Source: Rhodoluna sp. (GTDB lineage Bacteria; Actinomycetota; Actinomycetes; Actinomycetales; Microbacteriaceae). From it: a DNA stretch of 41,054 bases. This document shows positions 32,414-41,000 of the stretch, one piece after another; positions within the stretch are counted from its first letter, which is position 1, and every line of letters begins with the position of its first letter. The notes under the pieces were generated by a model that had not been told where the DNA came from, searched no databases, and saw only the letters and a program-made list of their open reading frames with translations. The stretch lies in contig JAHEBZ010000004.1 of NCBI GenBank assembly GCA_024641985.1, positions 169,047 through 210,100 of the forward strand, given 5' to 3'. The position numbers and the translations under genes are program-made.

Positions 32414-34111
32414 TTAGTGCATTGCAGCTAATCTGGCCGCTTCTTCGTCGGCCTTTTCTTGCACAGCCGATTTGGTGCGAAGCGGTGGCGCCTTCAAGAA
32501 GAACGAAAGCGCAAACGCGATGGCCACAACCGCGGCTGCCGAACCGAATACCAAAACCGAAGAGTCGGCAAAGCCCATCAAGAATGGTCGCGCAAGGCGC
32601 GGGTCAAGTTGGCTCAAGAACGAAGAGTCGGTGCTTAGGCGGTCGGCAAAAGATCCCATGTTGCCCGACTTAAGCGCCTTCACAAATTCAAGGTTATTCG
32701 GGTCTGCCAACACCGCTGGGTCTTGTGAGGCCTCAGCAATTCCGGCCAGCACATCCTTGTTTTTGAATGCGTTGGCAATTGTGTCGGCAAGGCTGTTGAA
32801 CAAAATCGAGATGAAAATTGCAACACCCATGGTGCCACCCATTTGCCTAAAGAAGGTTGCCGATGAAGTGGCAACACCGATCTCAGATGCCGGCACAGAG
32901 TTTTGGGCTGCCAAGGTTAGGGTTTGCATTAGCTGGCCAAGGCCAAGACCCATCATCACCATGCCAATCGAAACCTGCCAATATTCCATGTCGGCGTTGT
33001 AGCTGGTTAGGTATAGGTAGCCCAGCGCCAAAATGCCGCTGCCGGTGACCATAAAGATTTTGTACTTTCCGGTTTTGCTAGTTACCTGACCCGAAATAAG
33101 CGTGGCGGTCATCATGCCAGCAACCATCGGCAACATCATGAAGCCGGCCTCGGTTGGGGTTGCACCGGTCACAATCTGAAGCACCAGTGGCAGGGTCATC
33201 ATGCCACCAAACATGCCAACACCAATGATGACACCGAGCACGGTTGACATCGAGAAGGTGCGCGATTTGAACAGGCTAAGCGGCAACAGCGCTTCGTGCT
33301 TGGCAGCGCGTTCGGCCAAGATGAAGGCCACGATGCCAACCACGCCAAGGGCGATCATGCCAATCGAAAGAGTGCTGCCCCAGCCCCAGTCGCGGCCGTT
33401 CTCGGCAACCAACAAAAGTGGAACAACGGCGATCACGATGGTGACAGCACCCCACCAGTCGATGCGGTGCTTTTTAGCGATGTGCGGAACGTGCAAAAAC
33501 GAGACCACGAGGCTCAACGCGATAAGGCCGATCGGCAGGTTGATCAAGAACACCCAGCGCCAGCCGTCGATCCACAGAATTGCTGGAACCCCGGCGAACA
33601 AACCGCCAACCAATGGGCCAAGCACCGAAGAGCTGCCGAATACGGCTAAGAATGCGCCCTGGTATTTGGCGCGTTCGCGCGGCGGAACCATGTCGGCAAG
33701 AACAGTCATAGCCAGCGAGAACAAACCGCCGGCGCCGATTCCTTGAACCGCCCTAAACGCAGCCAACTGCATCATGTCGGCGGCGGTGCCACAGAGCAGC
33801 GAGCCAACGATGAACACGGTGATTGCAACGATGAACATACGGCGGCGCCCGAAGATGTCGCCGAGCTTGCCATAAATAGGTGTCGAAATAGTTGAGGTGA
33901 TGAGGTAGGCGGTGGTTACCCAGGCCTGAAGCTCGAGACCTTTGAGGTCATCGGCGATGGTGCGCATTGCGGCGCCAACCACGCTTTGGTCGAGCGCCGA
34001 TAAAAACATGCCAGCCATAAGACCAACAAGCACCAGTTTGATCTGGCGAGGGGTCATGATTCCGGTTTTAGCCGATTCGGCTGCCGCCGCTTTGCGTTCT
34101 GCACGTGCCAA
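32414..34111 (-). CDS. DHA2-family (EmrB/QacA) MFS drug exporter
   Basis: A 565-residue, about fourteen-helix MFS protein. Hallmarks are LDQSVVGAAMRTIADDL in helix 1, GKLGDIFGRRRMF (motif A), and GPLVGGLFAG following SSVLGP (motif C of drug-proton antiporters). It probably exports toxic amphiphiles in exchange for protons; actual substrates are unknown. The start is TTG 34111 with GGAG seven bases upstream. It is divergent from the VanY-like gene, the two starts lying only 31 bases apart. No TetR or MarR regulator gene, which often accompanies such pumps, is adjacent. Confidence 0.9.
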   Translation of the reverse strand: MARAERKAAAAESAKTGIMTPRQIKLVLVGLMAGMFLSALDQSVVGAAMRTIADDLKGLELQAWVTTAYLITSTISTPIYGKLGDIFGRRRMFIVAITVFIVGSLLCGTAADMMQLAAFRAVQGIGAGGLFSLAMTVLADMVPPRERAKYQGAFLAVFGSSSVLGPLVGGLFAGVPAILWIDGWRWVFLINLPIGLIALSLVVSFLHVPHIAKKHRIDWWGAVTIVIAVVPLLLVAENGRDWGWGSTLSIGMIALGVVGIVAFILAERAAKHEALLPLSLFKSRTFSMSTVLGVIIGVGMFGGMMTLPLVLQIVTGATPTEAGFMMLPMVAGMMTATLISGQVTSKTGKYKIFMVTGSGILALGYLYLTSYNADMEYWQVSIGMVMMGLGLGQLMQTLTLAAQNSVPASEIGVATSSATFFRQMGGTMGVAIFISILFNSLADTIANAFKNKDVLAGIAEASQDPAVLADPNNLEFVKALKSGNMGSFADRLSTDSSFLSQLDPRLARPFLMGFADSSVLVFGSAAAVVAIAFALSFFLKAPPLRTKSAVQEKADEEAARLAAMH

Positions 34112-34130
34112 GATAAGGCTCCGATTCTTT

Positions 34131-34136
34131 TAGGGT
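34131..34136 (+). promoter_or_regulatory. -10 element of the VanY-like gene
   Basis: TAGGGT is six bases before ATG 34143, a leaderless arrangement. Confidence 0.45.
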
Positions 34137-34142
34137 TGAACT

Positions 34143-34991
34143 ATGTTCCAGCCTAAACGCGAATTAAGTTCTAGATGGCCTCTGCCGCTATCGGCGATTT
34201 CAATGGTTTGTGTTTTGGCAGCCATGGTTGGGCTAACTTCTAGCGTTGCGGCAAGTGCTTCAGATGATGTTCCGCCGGTCGAACCAACCCCTAGCCTGAG
34301 CGCCAGCCCTTCGCCGAGCGTGAGCCCGAGCCCGTCACCTAGCCTGAGCGCCAGCCCAACTCCGTCAGCAACACCAACCCCTCCGGTGGTCTGCGAATTT
34401 TGCTTCAACCCAAACCAGTTTTCACTCACCAGGGCTGCATCGCAGTGGGTGGTGGCCAACAAGCTTCGGCCGCTATCGCCTTTGGCATACAGGCCAGTTT
34501 TGGCATCAAAAATTAATCTGGCTGCAGTGGCCGCAAAGCCCTATGACCAAATGAAAGCCGCCATGAAAAAGGCTGGCGCTGGCACGCTAATTTTGAACAG
34601 TGGCTATCGCAGCTATCAAACCCAGGTGATCGTGCATGCCAATCAGGTTGCCCGATTGGGCTTAAAGGCAGGCGAGGCGCTGGCGGCGAGGCCCGGGCAC
34701 TCTGAGCACCAAACCGGTTTGGCTGCCGATGTTTCGGCCTCGGGCCAAGGTTGCGTAATTCAGGTTTGCTTCGCCAAAACCAAGGCCGGCAAATGGCTGG
34801 CGGCAAACGCCTGGCAATACGGTTTTGTGCTTCGCTACCCCGATGGCCAAACCAAAATCACCGGCTATCAGTTTGAGCCGTGGCACTTTAGATATGTTGG
34901 TGTCGAGTTGGCAACCGAGATGAAGTCGCTAAACGTGACCGTTCTCGAAAAGTTTTTCAACTTGCCTGCAGCGCCGAATTACAAATACTGA
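34143..34991 (+). CDS. M15-family D-alanyl-D-alanine carboxypeptidase (VanY-like)
   Basis: A 282-residue exported protein: basic N-terminus and hydrophobic helix (about residues 15-38), a Ser/Pro repeat linker (about 43-80) and a VanY-type zinc peptidase domain (about 95-270). Zinc-site motifs are SEHQTGLAADVS, which fits SxHxxGxAxD, and EPWHFRYVG with the catalytic Glu and third ligand His. Two Cys (about 84 and 87) just before the domain and two later could form disulfides. It likely trims terminal D-Ala from wall peptides. Convergent with pgm, stops four bases apart. Confidence 0.9.
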   Translation: MFQPKRELSSRWPLPLSAISMVCVLAAMVGLTSSVAASASDDVPPVEPTPSLSASPSPSVSPSPSPSLSASPTPSATPTPPVVCEFCFNPNQFSLTRAASQWVVANKLRPLSPLAYRPVLASKINLAAVAAKPYDQMKAAMKKAGAGTLILNSGYRSYQTQVIVHANQVARLGLKAGEALAARPGHSEHQTGLAADVSASGQGCVIQVCFAKTKAGKWLAANAWQYGFVLRYPDGQTKITGYQFEPWHFRYVGVELATEMKSLNVTVLEKFFNLPAAPNYKY

Positions 34992-34995
34992 AGGT

Positions 34996-36618
34996 TTAGC
35001 CAAGCACTCCATCGACCAATTTTTTGGCCTCGACCTGAACTTCGCGAAGGTGTTGTTCGCCTTTAAAGCTTTCGCCATAAATCTTGTAAACGTTCTCGGT
35101 TCCCGATGGGCGAGCCGCAAACCAGGCGTTTTCGGTTTCAACTTTTAGGCCGCCAAGGGCAGCGCCGTTGCCGGGGGCGTGGGTCAAAATGCCGGTGATT
35201 TTTTCGCCAGCCAACTCGGTTGCCGTTACATCGTTTGCCGAAAGCTTGCCAAGCTTTGCCTTTTGCTCGAGGGTGGCTGGGGCATCGATGCGCTCATATG
35301 CCGGATTGCCATATTTGGCAGTTAGATCGCCGTAGTGCTGGGTTGGGGTTTTGCCGGTTACGGCCGTAATTTCGGCTGCCAGCAAAGCAAGAATCAAGCC
35401 ATCTTTATCGGTCGACCAAGCCTTGCCGTCGAGGCGCAAGAAAGAAGCGCCCGCAGATTCTTCGCCACCAAAACCAACCGAGCCATCAATTAGGCCGGGC
35501 ACGAACCACTTAAAACCAACCGGCACCTCGATTAGCTTGCGGCCAAGGTTGGCAACCACTCGGTTGATGATCGAGCTCGACACCATGGTTTTGCCAACCG
35601 CGGCATCGCTTGCCCAACCTGGTCGGTGGCTAAACAAATAGTCGATGCCCACGGCCAAGAAGTGGTTTGGGTTCATCAGCCCGCCATCGCGAGTCACAAT
35701 TCCGTGGCGGTCGGCATCGGCATCGTTGCCGGTCGAAATATCAAAGCGGGCGCGGTTCTCAATCAGCGATGCCATGGCGTGCGGGCTCGAGCAATCCATG
35801 CGAATCTTGCCATCCCAGTCGAGGTTCATAAAGCCGAACTGAAAATCAACGGTTGGGTTAACCACGGTCAGGTTTAGCGCATAGCGCTCGCCGATCGCAC
35901 CCCAATAATCAACCGATGCTCCGCCCATTGGGTCGGCACCAATCGAAACACCTGAGTCGCGAATTGCATCGAGGTTTAAAACATCGGCCAACTGCGAAAC
36001 GTAGTTGTCGCGAAAGTGAAACTTGGTTGGTGCTGCTGCCGCGCGCTTAACCTCGCGCAGGCCGCCCAAAATAATTTCGTTGGCCCTAGCGGCTATCCAG
36101 TTGGTGGCATCAGAATCGGCTGGGCCACCGTGAGGCGGGTTGTATTTGAAGCCGCCATCTGCTGGCGGGTTGTGGCTTGGGGTAATCACAAGGCCGTCGG
36201 CAAGTGTGCGATCGCCCGGGTGTTTGCCTTCGTTGTGGTTGATGATGGCCACCGAAACCGCCGGGGTTGGCACATAGCCACCTTCGGCATCAACCATGGT
36301 GATCACATCGTTGCCGGCCAAAACCTCGAGTGCGGTTTGTTCGGCTGGCCCCGAAAGCGCGTGGGTGTCTTTGCCAACATAAATTGGGCCGTGAATGTTT
36401 TCGCGCTGGCGATATTCAACGATCGCCTGTGTGATTGCCGCGATGTGGTCTTCGTTAAAACTGCCGTTCAGCGAAGAGCCTCGGTGGCCGCTAGTTCCGA
36501 AGGCTACTTTTTGTTCGGCGGTGGTCACATCCGGGTGAATTTCAAAATAGGCGTCGATCAGTTTATTGATGTCGACAAGGTCGATTTGTTGTGCCTTTTG
36601 GCCCGCGCGTTCACTCAT
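34996..36618 (-). CDS. pgm: Phosphoglucomutase (alpha-D-glucose phosphate-specific)
   Basis: A 540-residue phosphohexomutase interconverting glucose 1-phosphate and glucose 6-phosphate. Features are AFGTSGHRGSSLNGSFNEDHI near residue 41, the phosphoserine loop TPSHNPPADGGFKYNPP (about 147-163), the metal-binding DADADRHG and the sugar-binding GFGGEESAG. The C-terminal RPSGTENVYKIYGESF is the phosphate-binding loop. Length and motifs match the bacterial Pgm subfamily rather than GlmM or ManB. It is divergent from pheA. Confidence 0.95.
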   Translation of the reverse strand: MSERAGQKAQQIDLVDINKLIDAYFEIHPDVTTAEQKVAFGTSGHRGSSLNGSFNEDHIAAITQAIVEYRQRENIHGPIYVGKDTHALSGPAEQTALEVLAGNDVITMVDAEGGYVPTPAVSVAIINHNEGKHPGDRTLADGLVITPSHNPPADGGFKYNPPHGGPADSDATNWIAARANEIILGGLREVKRAAAAPTKFHFRDNYVSQLADVLNLDAIRDSGVSIGADPMGGASVDYWGAIGERYALNLTVVNPTVDFQFGFMNLDWDGKIRMDCSSPHAMASLIENRARFDISTGNDADADRHGIVTRDGGLMNPNHFLAVGIDYLFSHRPGWASDAAVGKTMVSSSIINRVVANLGRKLIEVPVGFKWFVPGLIDGSVGFGGEESAGASFLRLDGKAWSTDKDGLILALLAAEITAVTGKTPTQHYGDLTAKYGNPAYERIDAPATLEQKAKLGKLSANDVTATELAGEKITGILTHAPGNGAALGGLKVETENAWFAARPSGTENVYKIYGESFKGEQHLREVQVEAKKLVDGVLG

Positions 36619-36634
36619 CTTTCTATTTTCGCCT

Positions 36635-36640
36635 TAACCT
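36635..36640 (+). promoter_or_regulatory. -10 element of pheA
   Basis: TAACCT is six bases before ATG 36647, consistent with a leaderless pheA transcript. Confidence 0.4.
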
Positions 36641-36646
36641 TTATCT

Positions 36647-37609
36647 ATGTCACCTGCATCTCATAACAGTTCTGCAAAAAAGACCTATTCGTTCCTAGGG
36701 CCGGTCGGCACTTTTACCGAACTCGCGCTTGCCCAGGTTGCCGAGGCCAAAGGGGCAATTTGGCATGCAGCTGCCAGCGTGCAAGATGTAATCGATGATG
36801 TGGTTGCGGGCCGAGCGGTTCGCGGTGTGATTCCGGTCGAAAACTCGGTTGAGGGTGGGGTTTCGGCAACTCTCGATGCGCTAGCGGCAACCGAAAACAT
36901 CCGCATTTTCGGCGAATACCTGGTGCCGATCACCTTCGATTTGGTCGCTCCGGCCGGTGTTTCAATCAACGATGTTCAAACCATCGCAACGCATCCGGTG
37001 GCCTATGCCCAAACCAGCAAGTGGGTTGCCCAAAATATTGGCGCGCACGCATATTTGCCAACCCCTTCAACGGCCGCGGCAGCTGCCAGCCTGTTGGTTG
37101 AGGGTGGCTCGGTTGCCGATGCAGCCATTGCCGCCTCAACAATCACCAAGCACTACAAACTCAAAGTGCTCGCCAAAAACATTGGCGATAACAAGCACGC
37201 TCAAACCCGTTTTATTCAGATTGGTCTGGCCGGCTCTGTGGTTGCAAAATCGGGCAACCCGGCTGCCACCGGCCGCGACAAAACCTCGGTAATTGTTGAA
37301 CTGCCTAGCGATCGCCCAGGTGCGCTGCTTGAGCTTCTTGAGCAATTTGCTACCCGCGGCGTCAACCTATCTCGCATCGAATCGCGACCAATTGGTGATC
37401 GCCTTGGCCGCTATCGGTTCAACATCGATGCCCAGGGTCACATAGCCGATGCCGCGGTGGCCGAGGCCCTCAAAGGCCTGCATCGATTTAGCCCAAATGT
37501 TTTGTTCTTGGGTTCATACCCTCGCGCCGACAAGCAAAAGTCGGTTCACGAGGGCAACAACTCGAACCCCGAGTTTGGCGCTGCCGAGGCCTGGTTCAAA
37601 AACCTATAG
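36647..37609 (+). CDS. pheA: Prephenate dehydratase
   Basis: A 320-residue monofunctional prephenate dehydratase that converts prephenate to phenylpyruvate in phenylalanine synthesis. The catalytic domain (about 10-195) begins YSFLGPVGTFTELAL and has GVIPVENSVEGGV, THPVAYAQ and the TRF motif (KHAQTRFIQI). A C-terminal ACT domain (about 215-295) contains DRPGALLELLEQF and ESRPIGDRLGRYRF, the expected phenylalanine-binding regulatory region. No chorismate mutase domain is fused. Confidence 0.94.
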   Translation: MSPASHNSSAKKTYSFLGPVGTFTELALAQVAEAKGAIWHAAASVQDVIDDVVAGRAVRGVIPVENSVEGGVSATLDALAATENIRIFGEYLVPITFDLVAPAGVSINDVQTIATHPVAYAQTSKWVAQNIGAHAYLPTPSTAAAAASLLVEGGSVADAAIAASTITKHYKLKVLAKNIGDNKHAQTRFIQIGLAGSVVAKSGNPAATGRDKTSVIVELPSDRPGALLELLEQFATRGVNLSRIESRPIGDRLGRYRFNIDAQGHIADAAVAEALKGLHRFSPNVLFLGSYPRADKQKSVHEGNNSNPEFGAAEAWFKNL

Positions 37610-37639
37610 CCGTTGTGGCCAATTGGCGTTGCCAGCCAG

Positions 37640-38635
37640 TTAGCTGCGAATTGTCACGGCGCGCGGTTGCACTTCAAACTCAACCTCAAGCACCTTGCCC
37701 ATTGGGTCGCCGTCGAGCTGAATATAAACCGGTTGCTCGGGCGTGATTCGAATCTTTTTGCCGCTCAGGTTTTCGAGGGTTTTCACGTTTGCGGTTGCAT
37801 CCATCAGATGCCTAATTTGGCGGTTTTCGCGTGCCGATTGCAAAAAGGTCACCCGACCCCAAAAATCAATCCAATTCCAAAATCGGCGTGGGCCAACCGC
37901 GGCCACATCCAAGATGCCGTCATCAAGGCTGGCCGTTGGCATGAGGGTTATGTTGCCTGGCAACCAACCAACGTTGCCAACGATTATGGTTACAACCTTT
38001 AGCCTTCGCGCCTCGCGGCTGTCGACCGAGATCGACATGCGTTCGAAAATGGTTGGCAGTGCCTTAATGCCGCCATCGATGTAGGCAACCCAACCGAAGG
38101 CACGCTTTAGCTTGGGGTCTGTTTTTTGCATGATCTTGGCATCGAGGCCCATGCCAGCCATCACCGAAAAAATCTTTTCGGCGCGGCTGCCATCGTGGTA
38201 AATGATTTTTGCAAGACCAAGGTCGATAGGGTGGCGATTGCCGGTTAGTGCTCGCTTCACCGCGGTGCGAAGATCGTAGAGATCAATTTTTAGGTGGCGA
38301 GCCAACACATTGCCGGTGCCACTGGGAATGATGCCAAAGGTAACTAAATCGGCCAGGCCGGCTTGAACCACCGACTCAAAAACCTCGCGGGCAGTGCCAT
38401 CGCCGCCGGCAATCAGCAGGTGCGTTGCCTTTTGTGCGATTGCACGCAAGGCTTGCTGGCCACCCGGTTCTTCGGCCGAGGTAGGCAGCCAAAGGGTTGG
38501 CTCAAAATCGTGGTTTACCGTGGCCAGATCGATTGCCGCAGCCAACTTTTTGCGGTCAACTCGCCCCGGGTAATAAATAACTGCCACGCGCTTGGCAACA
38601 GACCGTGTTGACCTTTTGCCTGCCCCAGTGTTCAT
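37640..38635 (-). CDS. Diacylglycerol kinase-family lipid kinase (YegS/DagK-like)
   Basis: A 331-residue protein. The N-terminal domain has the GGDGT nucleotide-binding motif (77-81) and IIPSGTGNVLARHL, and the C-terminal domain is the beta-rich lid with GMGLDAKIM and DGILDVAAVGP. Such enzymes phosphorylate diacylglycerol or other lipid alcohols at the inner membrane face. The exact lipid is unknown. ATG 38635 has TAGGCT six bases upstream. It is divergent from serS. Confidence 0.9.
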   Translation of the reverse strand: MNTGAGKRSTRSVAKRVAVIYYPGRVDRKKLAAAIDLATVNHDFEPTLWLPTSAEEPGGQQALRAIAQKATHLLIAGGDGTAREVFESVVQAGLADLVTFGIIPSGTGNVLARHLKIDLYDLRTAVKRALTGNRHPIDLGLAKIIYHDGSRAEKIFSVMAGMGLDAKIMQKTDPKLKRAFGWVAYIDGGIKALPTIFERMSISVDSREARRLKVVTIIVGNVGWLPGNITLMPTASLDDGILDVAAVGPRRFWNWIDFWGRVTFLQSARENRQIRHLMDATANVKTLENLSGKKIRITPEQPVYIQLDGDPMGKVLEVEFEVQPRAVTIRS

Positions 38636-38641
38636 GAGTTG

Positions 38642-38647
38642 AGCCTA
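38642..38647 (-). promoter_or_regulatory. -10 element of the lipid kinase gene
   Basis: TAGGCT on the minus strand, six bases before ATG 38635. The same hexamer serves serS on the other strand 21 bases away. Confidence 0.45.
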
Positions 38648-38667
38648 GTTTGAATCGAGTGCTCAGG

Positions 38668-38673
38668 TAGGCT
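38668..38673 (+). promoter_or_regulatory. -10 element of serS
   Basis: TAGGCT lies six bases before GTG 38680, suggesting a leaderless mRNA beginning with GUG. Confidence 0.45.
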
Positions 38674-38679
38674 TAAGCC

Positions 38680-39951
38680 GTGATTGACAGCAACCTTCTT
38701 AGAGACAACCCAGATGCCATCAAGGCTTCGCAGCGCGCTCGCGGCAACGATGAGTCGACTGTTGATGATGCGGTTGAGGCCGACGCAACTTGGCGCAAGG
38801 CCTTGCAAACTTATGAGTCACTGCGTGCCGAGCAAAACGCCGCGGCCAAGCTGGTTGGCGGTGCTTCAAAAGAAGATCGCCCAGCGCTAATTGCCGCTGG
38901 CCAAGTGCTTGCCGAAAAGGTGAAGGCTGCGCTAAAGGTGGCCAACGCGGCCGAAGTTCGCGTTAACGAACTGATCTGGAAGATCGAAAACGTAGTCATC
39001 GAAGGAATTCCTTCGGGCGGCGAAGAGAACTTTAACGTTTTGCGCGAGGTTGGCACTAAAGCCAAGTTTGATTTTGAGCCACGCGATCACGTTGCTTTGG
39101 GCGAACTGCTCGACATCATCGACATCGAACGTGGTGTTAAGGTTTCGGGTTCACGCTTCTATTTCTTAAAGGGTTGGGGCGCACGCCTCGAGCTGGCTCT
39201 AATGAATCTGGCGCTCGATTTGGCCAGCAAGCACAATTTCACGGCATTGGTCACGCCAACCCTGGTTCGCCCCGAGGTAATGGCCGGCACCGGTTTCTTG
39301 GGTGAACACTCCGACGAAATCTATTACCTGCCTGCCGATGATCTTTATCTAACGGGCACCTCAGAGGTAGCGCTCGCCGGTTATCACAGCGACGAAATCA
39401 TCGACCTCTCGAATGGCCCGCTGCGCTATGCCGGTTGGTCAACTTGCTATCGCCGCGAGGCCGGTTCGGCTGGCCGCGACACCCGTGGCATTTTGCGCGT
39501 GCACCAGTTCAACAAGCTCGAAATGTTTAGCTACATCAACCCGGCCGATGCCGAGGCCGAACACCTAAAACTTTTGGCACTCGAAGAAGACATGCTTCAG
39601 GCTTGCGGCCTTGCCTATCGTGTGATCGACACCGCGGCTGGCGATCTTGGTTCATCGGCGGCTCGCAAATATGACTCTGAGGCCTGGGTTCCATCGCAGC
39701 AGACTTATCGCGAGCTCACCAGTTCTTCGAACTGCACCACATATCAGGCTCGCCGCTTGAACGTGCGTTTCAGAGACGAAAACGGCAAAACTCAAACCGC
39801 GGCAACTTTGAACGGCACTTTGGCCACCACCAGATGGCTGGTTGCAATTCTCGAAACCCACCAGCAAGAAGACGGTTCGGTTTTGATTCCCGAGGCGCTT
39901 CGCCCATACCTTGGCGGCCAGCAGATCATTCACCCAAAGGCCGGCAAATAA
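38680..39951 (+). CDS. serS: Serine--tRNA ligase
   Basis: A 423-residue class II aminoacyl-tRNA synthetase that charges tRNA-Ser. The N-terminal coiled-coil arm (about 1-105) contacts the long variable arm of tRNA-Ser. The catalytic core has [13 protein letters not shown], motif 2 in [24 protein letters not shown] and motif 3 as [16 protein letters not shown], the actinobacterial version. GTG 38680 is the only sensible start. A tRNA-Ser gene lies about 890 bases downstream, after the HAD gene. Confidence 0.96.
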   Translation: MIDSNLLRDNPDAIKASQRARGNDESTVDDAVEADATWRKALQTYESLRAEQNAAAKLVGGASKEDRPALIAAGQVLAEKVKAALKVANAAEVRVNELIWKIENVVIEGIPSGGEENFNVLREVGTKAKFDFEPRDHVALGELLDIIDIERGVKVSGSRFYFLKGWGARLELALMNLALDLASKHNFTALVTPTLVRPEVMAGTGFLGEHSDEIYYLPADDLYLTGTSEVALAGYHSDEIIDLSNGPLRYAGWSTCYRREAGSAGRDTRGILRVHQFNKLEMFSYINPADAEAEHLKLLALEEDMLQACGLAYRVIDTAAGDLGSSAARKYDSEAWVPSQQTYRELTSSSNCTTYQARRLNVRFRDENGKTQTAATLNGTLATTRWLVAILETHQQEDGSVLIPEALRPYLGGQQIIHPKAGK

Positions 39952-39957
39952 CCGCAC

Positions 39958-40818
39958 ATGAACTCTGTGCCAAATAAACCTGTTCAGGGCGATGATCGCT
40001 GGCTGATTGCCATCGACATTGATGGCACCCTGGTTCACGATGATGGCTATCTTTCGGCCAAGGTTGTCGACGAGGTTGAGCGGGTTCGCCAGCTTGGCCA
40101 CGAGGTCATCATTGCCACCGGGCGAAGCGCGGCTAACGCAATTCCCATAGTGCGCGAGGTTGGCATTCGCCACGGTTTTAGCGTTTGTTCAAACGGTGCC
40201 GTCACCATCGAAATCGATCACGAGCACCCGCGTGGCTATAAGCCTCACGAGGTGATCACCTTCGACCCCCGCGATGTTCTTGGCCAACTGGTTAAGGCGC
40301 TGCCCGATGCGCATTTTGCAGTCGAAGACATCGATGGTTCTTACCGGTTTCACCGCGCCTTTCCTACCTATGCCCTCGGCGATCAAAACATCGAAACCCC
40401 GCTCGAAGAGCTTATGAACCAACCGGTTAGCCGCGTGGTTGTGCTTTCGCCAGAGCACGATGTTGAAGAGTTTTTGGGTCTCATTTCTAAGGTTGGCCTG
40501 CACTCGGTTTCTTATGCCATCGGCTACACGGCTTGGCTCGATATTTCGCCGCAAGGGGTTAGCAAGGCCTCGGCCCTCGAAAAGCAGCGGGTCGAGCTTG
40601 GCATTGCCGCCAATCAGGTCATTTCGATTGGTGATGGCCGCAACGATATTCAGATGTTTGAATGGGCTCGTGCCGGTGGCGGCCTTGCCTTTGCGATGGG
40701 TCAGGCACCCGATGAGGTGAAGGCTGCGGCAACTGCAATCACTGCCGCGGTCGACGAGGATGGCGTGGCACGCGTGCTTGCCGGCTTCGAAGGAATATTG
40801 TTCAGTCGACAAGCCTAG
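39958..40818 (+). CDS. HAD-superfamily Cof-type phosphatase
   Basis: A 286-residue cytoplasmic hydrolase. HAD motif I is IDIDGTLVHDDG (about 19-30) with the nucleophile Asp, motif II is ATGRS, and motif IV is GDGRNDIQMF near residue 223. A type IIB cap lies in the middle, as in Cof-like sugar-phosphate phosphatases. Substrate unknown. It starts six bases after serS and is probably co-transcribed with it. Confidence 0.9.
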   Translation: MNSVPNKPVQGDDRWLIAIDIDGTLVHDDGYLSAKVVDEVERVRQLGHEVIIATGRSAANAIPIVREVGIRHGFSVCSNGAVTIEIDHEHPRGYKPHEVITFDPRDVLGQLVKALPDAHFAVEDIDGSYRFHRAFPTYALGDQNIETPLEELMNQPVSRVVVLSPEHDVEEFLGLISKVGLHSVSYAIGYTAWLDISPQGVSKASALEKQRVELGIAANQVISIGDGRNDIQMFEWARAGGGLAFAMGQAPDEVKAAATAITAAVDEDGVARVLAGFEGILFSRQA

Positions 40819-40823
40819 GTTTT

Positions 40824-40829
40824 TAGGAT
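40824..40829 (+). promoter_or_regulatory. -10 element of tRNA-Ser
   Basis: TAGGAT about fourteen bases before the mature tRNA 5' end. The hexamer is identical to that of the M13 peptidase gene, supporting the -10 consensus used here. Confidence 0.5.
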
Positions 40830-40843
40830 AAAGTTGGTCTCAC

Positions 40844-40932
40844 GGAAGCGTGCCGGAGCGGCCGAACGGAACAGTCTTGAAAACTGTCGTAGTTAATAGC
40901 TACCGTGGGTTCAAATCCCACCGCTTCCTCCA
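40844..40932 (+). tRNA. tRNA-Ser (anticodon UGA)
   Basis: Acceptor GGAAGCG (40844-40850) pairs with CGCTTCC (40922-40928). The anticodon stem ACAGT/ACTGT encloses loop CTTGAAA with anticodon TGA. A long variable arm (CGTAG/CTAC type) and T arm GTGGG-TTCAAAT-CCCAC follow. CCA is encoded at 40930-40932. The discriminator base is T, whereas bacterial tRNA-Ser usually has G. The type II shape and anticodon make the identity secure. Confidence 0.95.
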
Positions 40933-40962
40933 TTGTGATGAATCAAGACATGGTTCCCACCG

Positions 40963-41000
40963 AACCCCCAGCAGACCCTAAAAAGTCTGGTGGGGGTTTT
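40963..41000 (+). terminator. Intrinsic terminator after tRNA-Ser
   Basis: AACCCCCA pairs with TGGGGGTT, with an inner AGAC/GTCT stem and an A-rich loop, followed by a T-run. The remaining 54 bases to the window end show nothing recognisable. Confidence 0.88.

Noticed and set aside
34270-34380. DNA repeat array or CRISPR-like repeat
   Set aside because: The repeated CCTAGCCTGAGCGCCAGCCC-like units encode the Ser/Pro linker of the VanY-like protein in frame. They are coding low complexity, not an array with spacers.
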